This document shows, piece after piece, positions 57,765 to 59,219 of a DNA stretch of 59,219 bases. The stretch spans positions 1 through 59,219 of the forward strand of contig JAZQKI010000030.1 of the NCBI GenBank assembly GCA_045542075.1. The letters run 5' to 3'. The notes below the pieces were generated by a model, which saw nothing but the letters and a program-made list of their open reading frames with translations, did no database searches and was not told where the DNA came from. A program made the position numbers and the translations under genes. The stretch is from SVTX01 sp045542075 (lineage in GTDB: Bacteria > Bacillota > Clostridia > Oscillospirales > CAG-272). The number at the start of each line of letters is the position of its first letter. Position 1 is the stretch's first letter.

Positions 57765-59192
57765 ATGAAAAAAGCATTATTTAAGATTTTATCCCTTATT
57801 CTTGCGTTGGTTTTGATTACATTAGTATTTGTGTCTTGTGACCATAAAAAAGAAAATGAAGAAGAAAACTTGATGAAGCTTGATGAGGATCAGCGTGCAA
57901 TAGCTGTGTACAAACGTGCAGGGGAAAAAATGTCCGCCGCAACGTCATATAATTCCACATCCGAAATTGACTTCTCGTTTTCAATTAGCGAAGTAATGTA
58001 CAACATAGAAGGTACTGCATACGAAACATATTGTATGGATACTCCAACAGGGCTTTACCACGTCACTGAAACCACAATGTACATGAATACTCAGGGGACT
58101 TCTGAAAAAGAAGAAAGCTCATATATCAATGGGTATTACGACGGTAAGATGTTCACAAACGAAAATGGATCTGCTAGATATGACAATGTAAGCCAAGAGG
58201 AATATATCGAATATTCAAAAGAAGAATCCGAAATTGATATTACTGATATAGCATACGAGCTTTGCGGCACAAAGAAATGTAGAAAAAATAGTGATAGTAC
58301 ATGGGAAGTTGAGTTCTCTGAATTTGATCGCAACAGTCTTATGCCATTTAATGAATATTTTACAATCCTTAGCGGTATGTTTGATACCAATATTGAGGAT
58401 GTACAAATAAGTATGTCTATATCTGACGATTTTTATATTAACCATGCAAGCATAGTCTTTGTATTTATGGACAACCGCAGCGGAACCTCGCTATCAATTA
58501 AAACCACGTTCAGCAATATAAACACCGTCGACAAGGACAACCTCAATATTGTAGATCTATCCGAATACCAGTGCATTCCCAATTTCCCCGCAATTTCAAA
58601 AACACAGAGTGCGATACAAAACACGTCCATATCCAAGGCTATAAGCTTTGAAGTTTCAGTGTATGAAAAAATTAAGCAAAACAATCACAGTATCTCCAGT
58701 ATAACTACATTCAAGGGGACATTTCACAACGACGCAGTTCAAGGAATTAGCTTCAATTATACACAAACAAAAAAAGACGTTAAGGACTCTTACGTATTCG
58801 AATATTCAAAAGGTATCTTGACGATCACATTAAAAGGATCAGATGGAACGGTTAAAGATAAGTCCCAGCAATCAATGACTTATGCAGAGGCGAGTAATGT
58901 GATAATGTCATTTGTTGATCCTATGAAATTTCAAACATTAGATATTTACGCTGCAGAGAAATACACAAAAAACAATTTTGATTTTGATATAGACAACTCA
59001 TCTCCTACTTATATTGATACAGCATATACCGATGCACACGGAACGTCCTCAAATCTTGAAGTGAAACTGAATGATAATATATTAAGTGATTACGAATATA
59101 AAGCTTATGGCAACTCAGATGTAGGAACCATCATTGTTGAGATTCGTATCATAGGTAAGTTCGCAGAGATCTCTTCTTCAGAGAATGTGTAA
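57765..59192 (+). CDS. Lipoprotein of unknown function
   Basis: 475 residues. A lipoprotein signal peptide with lipobox FVSC, Cys at residue 25, is followed by a charged linker (HKKENEEENLM) and a long beta-rich region. The mature part is rich in Ser, Thr, Tyr and Asn, with strands such as SEIDFSFSISEVMYNIEG and SFEVSVYEKI. The two halves (about 65-290 and 300-460) may be related domains of the LppX/LolA-like type, but I cannot confirm this. AGGAGG lies 8 nt before the ATG. Base composition is more AT-rich than in the neighbouring genes, hinting at a different history. It ends 27 nt before the window edge. Confidence 0.8.
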   Translation: MKKALFKILSLILALVLITLVFVSCDHKKENEEENLMKLDEDQRAIAVYKRAGEKMSAATSYNSTSEIDFSFSISEVMYNIEGTAYETYCMDTPTGLYHVTETTMYMNTQGTSEKEESSYINGYYDGKMFTNENGSARYDNVSQEEYIEYSKEESEIDITDIAYELCGTKKCRKNSDSTWEVEFSEFDRNSLMPFNEYFTILSGMFDTNIEDVQISMSISDDFYINHASIVFVFMDNRSGTSLSIKTTFSNINTVDKDNLNIVDLSEYQCIPNFPAISKTQSAIQNTSISKAISFEVSVYEKIKQNNHSISSITTFKGTFHNDAVQGISFNYTQTKKDVKDSYVFEYSKGILTITLKGSDGTVKDKSQQSMTYAEASNVIMSFVDPMKFQTLDIYAAEKYTKNNFDFDIDNSSPTYIDTAYTDAHGTSSNLEVKLNDNILSDYEYKAYGNSDVGTIIVEIRIIGKFAEISSSENV

Positions 59193-59219
59193 AACCATCC
59201 CAAAATCCCGGCTCATCAG

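Overview
The window reads as chromosomal DNA of a spore-forming Clostridia-type Firmicute. The supporting signs are a pro-sigma-K gene, spoVAD/spoVAE, AddAB instead of RecBCD, a large Bacillus-type SRP RNA with an Alu domain, FakAB fatty acid kinase, RicT, the GlgC/GlgD pair, and many TTGACA-17-TATAAT promoters with strong AGGAGG ribosome binding sites. No phage, integrase, transposase, CRISPR array, tRNA or rRNA was seen.

Layout. 1-3.3 kb: the 3' end of an iron alcohol dehydrogenase, then fakB-fakA on the minus strand. 3.4-7.7 kb: topB, then a padR / DUF1700 / DUF4097 operon. 7.7-10.7 kb: dnaX-ybaB-recR behind the SRP RNA gene. 10.7-11.0 kb: two head-to-head copies of a multi-hairpin repeat. 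11-14.9 kb: an orphan PTS_EIIC_2 membrane protein and polA. 15-18.6 kb: an SH3 lipoprotein, a flavin reductase, trpS, and thiT under a TPP riboswitch. 18.6-20.9 kb: sigK, a third copy of the repeat, and spoVAD-spoVAE. 21-24.7 kb: uridine phosphorylase, a very basic small protein, an aquaporin, a glycosyltransferase and an RlmA-type methyltransferase. 24.7-27.6 kb: a PDZ membrane protein with a response regulator and histidine kinase. 27.7-34.8 kb: addB-addA. 35-37.3 kb: a DUF11 protein and enolase. 37.4-48.9 kb: a glycogen operon, glgB-glgC-glgD-glgA-glgP-GH13 amylase-FolC-like. 49.1-52.6 kb: a Gld-type ABC system with an eroded ATPase, and a CBS protein. 52.7-57.7 kb: holB-ricT, ferredoxin, two tRNA-modification genes and purC. 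57.7 kb to the end: a lipoprotein of unknown function.

The glycogen block holds synthesis (GlgC/D, GlgA, GlgB) and breakdown (GlgP, amylase) in one transcript that points toward enolase. The most unusual observations are: (1) a complete ABC ATPase gene that has lost the Walker A lysine, the signature motif, the Walker B glutamate and the H-loop histidine, next to a fused GldF/GldG membrane partner; (2) a full-length FolC-like protein at the end of the glycogen operon with a destroyed P-loop; (3) a dispersed three-hairpin repeat whose stems co-vary while its eight-base loop is conserved.
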